A DNA stretch of 64,000 nt from Streptomyces coffeae. Its GTDB lineage: Bacteria > Actinomycetota > Actinomycetes > Streptomycetales > Streptomycetaceae. The position numbers were made by a program, and so were the translations under genes. The DNA lies in NCBI RefSeq assembly GCF_016741875.1, contig NZ_JAERRF010000005.1, forward strand, positions 1 to 64,000, read 5' to 3'. Below are positions 51,061 through 59,337 of this stretch, in pieces (within the stretch, counting starts at the first letter, position 1; each line of letters starts with the position of its first letter). The notes beneath the pieces are model-generated. The model saw only the letters and a program-made list of their open reading frames with translations, ran no database searches and was not told the origin of the DNA.

Positions 51061-51996
51061 TCAAGACCGGGGGAACAGCCGTTCCAGCACCACCGCGACC
51101 CCGTCCTCGTCATGGCCGGGTGCCCGCTCGTCGGCCACCGCGACCAGATCCGGATGGGCATTGCCCATCGCGACCCCGAAACCGGCCCAGTTCAGCATCG
51201 GGATGTCATTGGGCATATCGCCGAAGGCGATGGTGTCCGCAGGGGTGAACCCCATCCGGTCCGCGGCCAGTTGCAGCCCCACGGCCTTGTCGGTGCCCGC
51301 GGGCAGCACCTCGATCATCCCCTTCTCGGAGTGGGTGACCGCCACCTCGCCCCCGCCCATCCGCTCCGCCGTCGCCGCGACCAGCCCGTCCGGCAGCTCC
51401 CGATGGCGCATCAGCACCTTCTCGATCGGCCCGGACCACAGCTCCTCCCGGTCCTCGACCACTCCCCACCCGGGGCGTATCCGGTCGGCGAACCGCGGGG
51501 TCACCACACAGCGGTTCTCGGGGGCCGCGGTGACCACCGCCAGCTCCAGCGGCCCCGCGTTCAGCGCCTCCTCCGTACGCTCCACCACCGAGCGGGCCCG
51601 CTCCCGGTCCAGCGCCGCGGAGACCAGCAGCCGGTCGGCGGAGGCGTCGTACAACTGCGCGCCCTGTCCGCACACCGCGAGCCCCCGGTAGCCGATCGCG
51701 ACCAGGAACTCCCGGCAGGACGCGGCCGGGCGTCCGGTGACCACCAGATGCCGCGCCCCGCGGTGCCGCGCCAGGGCGAGCGCGTCACGGGTGCGCGCCG
51801 AGACCGTCAGATCACTGCGCAGCAGCGTTCCGTCGAGATCGGTGGCCACCAGCGGGAAGCGCGGTGGCGCGGTGCGCGGCCGGGGGAGGATGCGGGCCGC
51901 CCCGGAGGCTGTTGTGGGGGCGGTGTCGGGCATGGCGGCTGAAGCGGCGGCGTCGGCGGTGTGCACGGTGCCGGTGGTCCCTTTCGTCACGCTCAT
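51061..51996 (-). CDS. HAD-superfamily Cof-type phosphatase, 311 aa
   Basis: Cytosolic phosphatase of the Cof/IIB group. Motif I is ATDLDGTLLRSD, motif II VVTGRP, motif III has the Lys in GTDKAVGL, and motif IV is IAFGDMPNDIPML. The C2 cap lies between about residues 140 and 240. The first 55 residues form an Ala/Pro/Thr-rich extension of low complexity. I took the ATG at 51996. The promoter region of the PLP enzyme lies within its 3' flank, less than 50 bp away. Substrates are usually sugar phosphates or flavin precursors. Confidence 0.88.
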   Translation of the reverse strand: MSVTKGTTGTVHTADAAASAAMPDTAPTTASGAARILPRPRTAPPRFPLVATDLDGTLLRSDLTVSARTRDALALARHRGARHLVVTGRPAASCREFLVAIGYRGLAVCGQGAQLYDASADRLLVSAALDRERARSVVERTEEALNAGPLELAVVTAAPENRCVVTPRFADRIRPGWGVVEDREELWSGPIEKVLMRHRELPDGLVAATAERMGGGEVAVTHSEKGMIEVLPAGTDKAVGLQLAADRMGFTPADTIAFGDMPNDIPMLNWAGFGVAMGNAHPDLVAVADERAPGHDEDGVAVVLERLFPRS

Positions 51997-52157
51997 CGTG
52001 CTCGGTCCGCGGCGGAGGGCACGCAGGCCGCGCACGCCACATCGAGCCCCTGAACTCGGTGGAAAACGGCACCAGAATGGCGGGCCGGAAAGAGACGATC
52101 AAACCGTGCAGGCAGTGGCGATCACACCGCACGACAGCGGGCCCGGGACCGGACCCT

Positions 52158-53039
52158 TCAGGCCGTCCGCAGCTCGCCCTCGCGCTCGGCGGTCGCCACC
52201 CGCCGTCCGCTCACCTGCTTGGGCAGCCGGGCGGGTGTGGTGCCGTACCAGACGTAGGACAGCCAGAAGCCGACGGACAGACAGATGACACCGCCGACCG
52301 CGTCCATCCAGAAGTGGTTGGCCGTCGCCACGATCACCAGCAGGGTGGCCGTCGGATAGAGCAGCCCCAGCGCCTTCACCCACACCGGCCGGGCCAGCGT
52401 GGCGATGGCGATCCCGCACCACAGCGACCAGCCGATGTGCATCGAGGGCATCGCCGCGTACTGGTTCGACATCGTGGCCAGGTTCCCCGAGGCCATCGAC
52501 CCCCAGGTGTGGTGCACCACCACGGTGTCGATGAAGTGGCCGCCGCTCATCAGCCGGGGCGGGGCCAGCGGGAAGAAGTAGTAGCCGAGCAGCGCCACGC
52601 CCGTGGTGGCGAACAGCACCAGCCGGATGGCGGCATAGCGGCCCGGGTGCCAGTGGTAGAGCCACACCAGCACACAGATCGTCACGATGAAGTGCAGCGT
52701 GGCGTAGTAGTAGTTCATGCCCACGATCAGCCAGCTGATCGAGTCGATCGCGTGGTTGACGCCGTGCTCGAAGGACATGCCGAGCCGGTGCTCCCACTGC
52801 CAGATCCAGCCCGCGTTGCGCAGCGCCTCGGACTTCTGCTCCGGAACCGCGTTGCGGATGAGGGAGTACGTCCAGTAGCTGACGGCGATCAGGACGATCT
52901 CGAACCAGAGCCGCGGTCTGCGGGGGGTGCGCAACCGGGACATCAGCGTGGTGCGCCCCGCCGGGCACGCTCCGGTCGCCGCGATGGGTGACGGGGTGGC
53001 CGTCCGGCCCTCCGCGGTCCTCACAGTGGCTTCACCCAT
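52158..53039 (-). CDS. PAP2-type phosphatase / inositolphosphotransferase-like membrane protein, 293 aa
   Basis: Integral membrane protein with about six helices after a 40-residue cytoplasmic N-terminus. PAP2 motifs are present: FFPLAPPRLM, YAAMPSMHIGWSLW (PSMH) and ATANHFWMDAVGG (H-x3-D). The overall plan matches the PAP2_3 group, related to Aur1/Ipt1 inositolphosphorylceramide synthases, which act on lipid phosphates at the membrane. In Streptomyces many such proteins are uncharacterised. The start ATG is at 53039. Confidence 0.85.
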   Translation of the reverse strand: MGEATVRTAEGRTATPSPIAATGACPAGRTTLMSRLRTPRRPRLWFEIVLIAVSYWTYSLIRNAVPEQKSEALRNAGWIWQWEHRLGMSFEHGVNHAIDSISWLIVGMNYYYATLHFIVTICVLVWLYHWHPGRYAAIRLVLFATTGVALLGYYFFPLAPPRLMSGGHFIDTVVVHHTWGSMASGNLATMSNQYAAMPSMHIGWSLWCGIAIATLARPVWVKALGLLYPTATLLVIVATANHFWMDAVGGVICLSVGFWLSYVWYGTTPARLPKQVSGRRVATAEREGELRTA

Positions 53040-53154
53040 AGGGCAACAGTCTGCCAGACGAGGCCCACCGGCAGTTCATCCCCGAAACGGTTCCCGGTCG
53101 CATATGTACCGGTCCGGGGGGTACTTCATGCGGCGTACGACGCCATACGTCCGG

Positions 53155-54207
53155 CTATGTCGTCCGCTCGGCGGCGCCGGTCCGCGCCGGATGGCCGTGG
53201 GCCGAGGCGGTCGAGCCGCGGACGACCAGCTCGGGCAGGAAGACGAACTCGCTGGGCGGGGCCGGGGTGCCGCCGATCTCCTCCAGCAGCGCCCGCACCG
53301 CCGCCTGCCCCATCGACTGCACCGGTTTGCGGATGGTGGTCAGCGGCGGATCGGTGAAGGCGATCAGCGGGGAGTCGTCGAAGCCGACCACCGAGATGTC
53401 CTGAGGGACCCCCAGCCCCCGCTGCCGGGCGGCCCGTATGGCCCCCAGCGCCATCATGTCGCTTGCGCACACCACCGCCGTACAGCCCCGGTCGATCAGC
53501 GCGGACGCCGCCGCCTGACCGCCTTCCAGGGTGAACAGCGAATGCTGGATCAGCTCCGCCGACTCCTCCGGCCCGACCCCCAGCCGGTCCCGCATGGCCT
53601 GCTGGAAACCCTCGATCTTGCGCAGCACGGGGACGAACCGCTTGGGCCCCAGCGCCAGTCCGATCCGGGTGTGGCCGAGCGAGACCAGATGGGTGACGGC
53701 CAGCAGCATCGCCGCCCGGTCGTCGGGGGAGATGAACGGCGCCCGCACCGCCGGTGCGTAACCGTCCACCAGCACGAACGGAACACCCTGGCCGCGCAGC
53801 TGGTCATAGCGGTGCATATCGGCCGAGGTGTCCGCGTGCAGCCCGGAGACGAAGATGATCCCGGCCACCCCGCGGTCCACCAGCATCTCGGTGAGCTCGT
53901 CCTCCGTCGAGCCGCCGGGGGTCTGGGTGGCCAGCACCGGGGTGTAGCCCTGACGGGTCAGCGCCTGCCCGATCACCTGGGCGAGCGCGGGGAATATCGG
54001 GTTCTCCAGCTCGGGCGTGATCAGTCCCACCAGACCGGCGCTGCGCCGGCGCAGCCGCACCGGGCGCTCGTAGCCGAGGACGTCCAGGGCGGCGAGGACG
54101 GACTCGCGGGTGGCCGCGGCCACCCCCGGCCTGCCATTGAGGACGCGGCTGACGGTGGCTTCGCTGACCCCCGCCTGGGCTGCGATGTCAGCGAGCCGTG
54201 CGGTCAT
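53155..54207 (-). CDS. malR: LacI-family maltose regulator MalR, copy 1, 350 aa
   Basis: Repressor of maltodextrin genes. The LacI helix-turn-helix and hinge are intact: RLADIAAQAGVSEATVSRVLNG and LDVLGYERPVRLRRRSAGLVG. The periplasmic-binding-like effector domain follows. From memory it closely matches S. coelicolor MalR (Reg1) along its length. The ATG at 54207 gives the family N-terminus; a second ATG 8 codons upstream lacks a ribosome-binding site. It lies 25 bp downstream of aglA on the same strand, so the two are co-transcribed. A second copy lies at 61041-62075. Confidence 0.92.
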   Translation of the reverse strand: MTARLADIAAQAGVSEATVSRVLNGRPGVAAATRESVLAALDVLGYERPVRLRRRSAGLVGLITPELENPIFPALAQVIGQALTRQGYTPVLATQTPGGSTEDELTEMLVDRGVAGIIFVSGLHADTSADMHRYDQLRGQGVPFVLVDGYAPAVRAPFISPDDRAAMLLAVTHLVSLGHTRIGLALGPKRFVPVLRKIEGFQQAMRDRLGVGPEESAELIQHSLFTLEGGQAAASALIDRGCTAVVCASDMMALGAIRAARQRGLGVPQDISVVGFDDSPLIAFTDPPLTTIRKPVQSMGQAAVRALLEEIGGTPAPPSEFVFLPELVVRGSTASAHGHPARTGAAERTT

Positions 54208-54232
54208 GGGATTGGACTGTACCGGTCGCATG

Positions 54233-55894
54233 TCAGATTGCCCACCACGCGCAGCAGTCAGGAGGAATGCGGACCGTAGCGGCACGGTACGCAAGCGGCG
54301 CGGAGGACAGCAGCGCGCGCCCCGGAACGGGAAGTTCGACCTCCTCCCCGAGGGTGTTCAGGGTGCACACCAACCCCGGGCGCGACAGCGCCAGCACCCC
54401 CGACGGGGCGGTGAGCCAGGTCATCCGTCCGTCGCCGAGGCCCGGCAGCTCCCGGCGGAGCGCGAGTGCCGAGCGGTACAGCTCCAGCGTAGAACCCGGG
54501 TCGCCGGTCTGCGCCTCGACCGAGAGCCCGGCCCACTCGACGGGCTGCGGCAGCCAGCTGCCGCCGGAGCCGAAGCCGTAGCTGCTGCCCGAGCGGGACC
54601 AGGGCAACGGCACCCGGCAGCCGTCGCGGAAGCCGTCCTGACCGTCCTGGCCGTCCTGCCCGTCGGCGGAGGTCCGGAAGAACGCCGGGTCCTGCCGGCA
54701 CTCGTCCGGCAGCTCGACGACCTCGGGAAGGCCCAGCTCCTCGCCCTGGTAGAGATAGACCGAACCGGGCAGCGCCAGGGTGAGCAGGGCCGCCGCGCGG
54801 GCCCGGCGCAAGCCCTGGGCCGGGCTGCCGTCGGCGTAGCGGGTGGTGTGCCGGACCACATCGTGGTTGGAGAGCACCCAGGTGGTGGGGGCACCCACGG
54901 ACGCGGTCGCGGCCAGCGACTCGTCGATCACCGTGCGCATCGCCTCCGCGTCCCAGGGGCACTTGAGGAACTGGAAGTTGAACGCCTGGTGCAGTTCGTC
55001 GGGGCGGACGTACAGCGCCAGCCGCTCGGGACTGGGCGCCCATGCCTCGGCGACCCCGACCCGCTCACCGGGGTAGGAGTCCAGCAGCCGCCGCCAGGAG
55101 CGGTGGATCTCGTGCACCCCGTCCTGGTCGAAGAACGGCAGCACCTGGGAGCCGATCAGCTTGGCCTGTTCGGTACGGCCGATATCGGGCATCCCGGCCG
55201 CCTTGACCATGCCGTGGGCGACATCGATACGGAAGCCGTCCACACCCAGATCCAGCCAGAAGCGCAGCACCGAGTCGAACTCCATGCGCACCTCGGCACA
55301 GTCCCAGTTGAGGTCGGGCTGCTCGGGGGCGAAGAGGTGGAGATACCACTCGCCCGGGGTGCCGTCCGCATCGGTGGTACGGGTCCAGGCGGGGCCGCCG
55401 AAGACCGACTCCCAGTCGTTGGGCGGCAGTTGGCCGTCCGCGCCCCGGCCGGGGCGGAAGTGGTAACGCGCGCGGGCCGCCCCGCCGGGCCGGTCGGCGA
55501 GCGCGTCCCGGAACCAGGGGTGCTGGTCGGAGGTGTGGTTGGGCACCACATCCACGATCACTCTCAGCCCCAGCTCATGGGCGGTGCGCACCAGGTCGTC
55601 GGCGTCGGCGAGGGTGCCGAAGAGGGGGTCGACGGCGCGGTAGTCCGCCACGTCGTAGCCGCCGTCGGCCTGCGGCGAGGCGTAGAAAGGGGTCAGCCAG
55701 ACGGCGTCCGCGCCCAGCCGGGCGAGGTGCGGCAGCCGCTCGCGGGCTCCGCGCAGATCACCGATGCCGTCGCCGTCGCTGTCGGCGAAGGACCGCACAT
55801 ACACCTGGTAGATGACGGCGTCGCGCCACCAGCCGGGCCCCCCGGACGGTCGCGCGCTGTCGGCCTGGAGGGAGGTCGTGAGCTCCTGGGTCAT
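54233..55894 (-). CDS. aglA: GH13 alpha-glucosidase AglA, copy 1, 553 aa
   Basis: Intracellular alpha-1,4-glucosidase that cleaves imported maltodextrins. The GH13 conserved regions are DVVPNHTSDQHPW, DGFRIDVAHG (nucleophile Asp), GVAEAW (acid/base Glu) and VLSNHDVVRH. The family is close to oligo-glucosidases of Streptomyces. A short DGQ repeat (DGQDGQDGQDG) is inserted near residue 410. No signal peptide. The ATG at 55894 lies 7 bp from a conserved cis element, which suggests a leaderless or very short-leader message. Confidence 0.93.
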   Translation of the reverse strand: MTQELTTSLQADSARPSGGPGWWRDAVIYQVYVRSFADSDGDGIGDLRGARERLPHLARLGADAVWLTPFYASPQADGGYDVADYRAVDPLFGTLADADDLVRTAHELGLRVIVDVVPNHTSDQHPWFRDALADRPGGAARARYHFRPGRGADGQLPPNDWESVFGGPAWTRTTDADGTPGEWYLHLFAPEQPDLNWDCAEVRMEFDSVLRFWLDLGVDGFRIDVAHGMVKAAGMPDIGRTEQAKLIGSQVLPFFDQDGVHEIHRSWRRLLDSYPGERVGVAEAWAPSPERLALYVRPDELHQAFNFQFLKCPWDAEAMRTVIDESLAATASVGAPTTWVLSNHDVVRHTTRYADGSPAQGLRRARAAALLTLALPGSVYLYQGEELGLPEVVELPDECRQDPAFFRTSADGQDGQDGQDGFRDGCRVPLPWSRSGSSYGFGSGGSWLPQPVEWAGLSVEAQTGDPGSTLELYRSALALRRELPGLGDGRMTWLTAPSGVLALSRPGLVCTLNTLGEEVELPVPGRALLSSAPLAYRAATVRIPPDCCAWWAI

Positions 55895-55900
55895 ACCGGC

Positions 55901-55941
55901 GAACGTAACAGCTCTGCAATGCCTTGCGGAAGAGATTGCAG
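55901..55941. promoter_or_regulatory. Conserved 41-bp MalR-type cis element before aglA
   Basis: GAACGTAACA (55901-55910), GCAAT (55916-55920), CTTGCG (55923-55928) and TTGCAG (55936-55941). The same four blocks with the same spacing occur before the pullulanase gene. Confidence 0.6.
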
Positions 55942-56043
55942 GGAGTGGCGGGGACCCAAGAATGCGCTCCGGCGCGTGTTCACCGCGCTCACCGGGCGAG
56001 GGCAGCGCACGGCTGGGACACGCGGACGTAACGAATCCGGGTG

Positions 56044-56098
56044 CCTTGCAGAAAGTTCCCGCAAGGTCTTTCGAGTTTCTTGCAGCCCTGTTACGTTC
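56044..56098 (+). promoter_or_regulatory. MalR-type cis element before malE
   Basis: CCTTGC (56044-56049) and GCAAGG (56061-56066) are arms of an inverted repeat. TTGCAG recurs at 56080-56085 and TGTTACGTTC, the complement of GAACGTAACA, lies at 56089-56098. It is an inverted version of the aglA element, with one gap longer by 11 bp, one DNA turn. Confidence 0.55.
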
Positions 56099-56147
56099 CT
56101 CGGCAACCCGGGGCCGCGATGACGCGGCCGGTCTTGGAGGAATTCAG

Positions 56148-57425
56148 ATGCGACGTGGCATAGCGGCCACTGCGCTCGTCGCGGCCATGGCGCTCGCGGC
56201 GACCGCATGCGGTGGCGACGACGGTGACAACGGCGGCGGAAAGCCGGGCGGCAAGCTCTCCGGCAGCGTGACCTACTGGGACACCTCGAACGATGCCGAG
56301 AAGGGCACCTACAAGAAGCTCGCCCTCGGCTTCCAGAAGGAGCACCCCGGCGTCAAGGTCAACTACGTCAACGTCCCCTTCGGGGAGGCCCTGGCCAAGT
56401 TCAAGAACGCCGCGGGCTCCGGCGGCTCCGGCGCCCCCGATGTCCTGCGCACCGAGGTCGCCTGGACCCATGACCTGGCGAACATCGGCTATCTCGCCCC
56501 GCTGGACGGCACCGCCGCCCTCGACAACGCGTCCGACTATCTGCCCAAGGCTGCCGCCGGTACCAAGTTCAAGGGCAAGACCTACGCGGTGCCGCAGGTC
56601 ATCGACACCCTCGGCCTCTTCTACAACAAGAAGATGCTGGCGGACGCCGGGGTCGAGCCGCCCAAGAGCTGGACCGAGCTCAAGGCCGCCGCCAAGAAGA
56701 TCAAGAAGAAGACCGGCAAGACCGGTCTGTATCTGCGCGGCGACGACGCCTACTGGTACCTGCCCTTCATCTACGGCGAGGGCGGGGACCTGCTCGACAC
56801 CAAGGCCAAGAAGGTCACCGTCGACGACAAACCGGGGGTCAAGGCGTTCGCCGCCGCCCGGGACCTGGTCACCTCGGGAGCGGCGGAGACCGACGCCACC
56901 GACGGCTGGGACAACATGCAGAACGCCATCAAGAACGGCGACGTCGCGATGACGATCAACGGGCCGTGGGCGATCGAGGACACCCTCGCGGGCAAGGCGT
57001 TCAAGGACAAGTCCAACCTCGGCGTGGTCCCGGTCCCGGCCGGAGGCGCCGGCCAGGGTGCCCCGCAGGGCGGCCAGAACCTCACCGTCTACGCGGGCTC
57101 CAAGAACCTGGACGCCTCCTACGCCTTCGCCGCGTACATGAGCTCGGCCGACGTGCAGGCCAAGACCACCGAGGAACTCAGCCTGCTGCCCACCCGCACC
57201 TCCGTCTACCGGAACAAGAAGGTCGCGGCGAACGCCAATGTGAAGTTCTTCAAGGCCGCGGTGGACAAGGCCGTCGAGCGCCCCTGGATCCCCGAGGGCA
57301 ACAGCCTCTTCCAGGCGATCCTGGTGCAGTTCCCGGGCGTCCTGACCGGCAAGACCTCTCCCGAGAAGGCCGCGAACTCCGTCGGCGACGCCTACCGCAA
57401 GCTCCTCAAGGGCGACTGGAAGTAA
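56148..57425 (+). CDS. malE: Maltose/maltodextrin-binding lipoprotein MalE, 425 aa
   Basis: Extracellular solute-binding protein. The signal peptide (MRRGIAATALVAAMALAATAC) ends in a lipobox, and the mature protein starts at Cys21 with an Asp/Gly linker. The binding fold contains VTYWDTSNDAEKGTYKKLALGF and the maltose-type TYAVPQVIDTLGLFYNKKML and AMTINGPWAIEDT. The ATG at 56148 is preceded by GGAGGA. It heads malEFG-aglA-malR. No ATPase gene is present; the shared MsiK ATPase is the expected partner. Confidence 0.95.
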   Translation: MRRGIAATALVAAMALAATACGGDDGDNGGGKPGGKLSGSVTYWDTSNDAEKGTYKKLALGFQKEHPGVKVNYVNVPFGEALAKFKNAAGSGGSGAPDVLRTEVAWTHDLANIGYLAPLDGTAALDNASDYLPKAAAGTKFKGKTYAVPQVIDTLGLFYNKKMLADAGVEPPKSWTELKAAAKKIKKKTGKTGLYLRGDDAYWYLPFIYGEGGDLLDTKAKKVTVDDKPGVKAFAAARDLVTSGAAETDATDGWDNMQNAIKNGDVAMTINGPWAIEDTLAGKAFKDKSNLGVVPVPAGGAGQGAPQGGQNLTVYAGSKNLDASYAFAAYMSSADVQAKTTEELSLLPTRTSVYRNKKVAANANVKFFKAAVDKAVERPWIPEGNSLFQAILVQFPGVLTGKTSPEKAANSVGDAYRKLLKGDWK

Positions 57426-57438
57426 GGACCGGCGAACG

Positions 57439-58452
57439 ATGGCTGTCGACACCAGCCGGTCGGCGCATCCGGCCGCGGGCGCCAAGAGCACCCGCGGCCG
57501 GGTCCGCCGGACCGGGGACAAACCACCCGGCCGGATCCGCGCCGTGCTGACCCGGCACTGGTACGCCTGGGCCATGGTCGCGCCCGTTGTGATCGTCATC
57601 GGGCTGATCATCGGCTATCCGCTGGTCCGCGGCGTCTATCTGTCGCTGACCGACGCCAATGAGGCCAATGTCGAGCGCACCATCGGGGTCAACCACATCC
57701 CCGCCACCTACCAGACGGTCGGCCTCGACAACTTCCAAGCCATTCTGGAGGACCCGGTCTTCTGGGACCGGCTGAGCTGGACGGCCACCTGGACCCTCTC
57801 CTGTGTCGCTGTCACCTTCGCGCTCGGCCTCGGCCTCGCCATCCTGCTCAACCGCCGGTTCGCGGGCCGCACCGTCTACCGGTCGCTGCTGATCCTGCCC
57901 TGGGCGGTGCCCGCCTTCGTCTCCGTCTTCGCCTGGCGGCTGCTCTACAACGAGAAGAACGGCATCCTCAACAAGGTGCTGGAGGGCGGCGGCATCGACG
58001 CGGTGCCCTGGCTGAATGACCCCACCCTGGCCAAGGTCTCGGTGATCGCCGTGAACATCTGGCTCGGGGTGCCGTTCATGCTGGTCGCCCTGCTCGGCGG
58101 ACTCCAGTCCATCCCCGGTGAGCTCTACGAGGCCGCCGAGATGGACGGCGCGAGCCCCTGGCAGCGGTTCCGCCACATCACCCTGCCCGGACTGCGCTCG
58201 GTCAGCTCCACCGTGATCCTGCTCTCCACCATCTGGACGTTCAACATGTTCGCGGTGATCTACCTGCTCACCCGCGGCGGACCGGGGGACAGCACCGAGA
58301 TCCTGGTGACCTACGCCTACCGGCTCTCGTTCGTCAACAGTCCCCGTGACTTCGCGGGCGCCTCCTCCTGGGGCGTGCTGATCCTGATCATCCTCATGCT
58401 CTTCGCGGTGGTCTACCGCCGTTCGCTCCGCAAGCAGGGAGAGGTCTGGTAG
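57439..58452 (+). CDS. malF: Maltose ABC transporter permease MalF, 337 aa
   Basis: Inner membrane permease with an N-terminal 45-residue basic cytoplasmic tail, six or so helices and the EAA loop LYEAAEMDGASPWQRFRHITLP. A loop of about 75 residues between helices 1 and 2 (SLTDANEANVERTIGVNHIP) is larger than in many sugar permeases, as seen in MalF. It starts 13 bp after malE, with AAGGA overlapping the malE stop. It forms the channel with MalG. Confidence 0.93.
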   Translation: MAVDTSRSAHPAAGAKSTRGRVRRTGDKPPGRIRAVLTRHWYAWAMVAPVVIVIGLIIGYPLVRGVYLSLTDANEANVERTIGVNHIPATYQTVGLDNFQAILEDPVFWDRLSWTATWTLSCVAVTFALGLGLAILLNRRFAGRTVYRSLLILPWAVPAFVSVFAWRLLYNEKNGILNKVLEGGGIDAVPWLNDPTLAKVSVIAVNIWLGVPFMLVALLGGLQSIPGELYEAAEMDGASPWQRFRHITLPGLRSVSSTVILLSTIWTFNMFAVIYLLTRGGPGDSTEILVTYAYRLSFVNSPRDFAGASSWGVLILIILMLFAVVYRRSLRKQGEVW

Positions 58453-58454
58453 CC

Positions 58455-59285
58455 ATGCGCGACCGCCGCCGCAGCCCGCTCGCCTCCGTCGGGCTGCACA
58501 CCACCCTGGTCATCGCCTCCGCCGTGGCGGTCTTCCCGCCGCTGTGGCTGCTGGTGACCTCGTTCAAGCCGAAGAGCGAGGCGTTCAGCACCGATGTGGT
58601 GAAGAACCCCACCCTCGCCAACTACGCACACGTCCTGAACGACACCGAGTTCCTCACCTGGTTCGGCAACTCGCTGTTCATCGTGGTCTTCACCACGATC
58701 CTGGGCGTCTTCATCGCGGCCACCACCGGCTACGCCGTCAGCCGCTTCCGGTTCCCCGGTATGCGCCCGCTGATGTGGCTGCTGCTGATCACCCAGATGT
58801 TCCCGGTGGCCATCCTCATCGTGCCGCTGTACAACATCATGTCGACGCTGGGCTGGCTCAACCAGCCGATCTCGCTGATCGTCACCTACCTCACCGTGGC
58901 CGTGCCGTTCTGCGCCTGGATGATGAAGGGCTTCTTCGACACCATCCCGGTGGAGATCGACGAATCGGGCCGGGTCGACGGTCTCAACCCCTTCGGCACC
59001 TTCTGGCGGCTGGTCGTCCCGCTGGCCAAGCCCGGCCTCGCGGTCACCGCCTTCTACACCTTCATCACCGCCTGGGCCGAAGTCGCCTATGCCTCCGCCT
59101 TCATGACGGGCGAGAAGAACCTCACCCTCGCCGCGGGGCTCCAGACCTTCGTCAACCAGTACACCTCGGACTGGGGCTCGATGACCGCAGCCGCCGTCAT
59201 GATCGCCATCCCGGCCGCCCTGGTGTTCTCGTGGGCCCAGCGCCATCTGGTGGCCGGTCTGACCGCCGGTGCCACCAAGTCCTGA
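58455..59285 (+). CDS. malG: Maltose ABC transporter permease MalG, 276 aa
   Basis: Six-helix permease, partner of MalF. The EAA motif region is EIDESGRVDGLNPFGTFWRLVVPLAKPG, somewhat divergent in its first residues (IDESGRVDG instead of IEAARIDG) as in other MalG proteins. The helices are well defined (HTTLVIASAVAVFPPLWLLV at the N-terminus). ATG 58455 lies 2 bp after the malF stop. Confidence 0.93.
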   Translation: MRDRRRSPLASVGLHTTLVIASAVAVFPPLWLLVTSFKPKSEAFSTDVVKNPTLANYAHVLNDTEFLTWFGNSLFIVVFTTILGVFIAATTGYAVSRFRFPGMRPLMWLLLITQMFPVAILIVPLYNIMSTLGWLNQPISLIVTYLTVAVPFCAWMMKGFFDTIPVEIDESGRVDGLNPFGTFWRLVVPLAKPGLAVTAFYTFITAWAEVAYASAFMTGEKNLTLAAGLQTFVNQYTSDWGSMTAAAVMIAIPAALVFSWAQRHLVAGLTAGATKS

Positions 59286-59337
59286 CCCCGCGCGACCCGT
59301 GATCGAACCGACGCTTTCCGATGAATCCAAGGACACC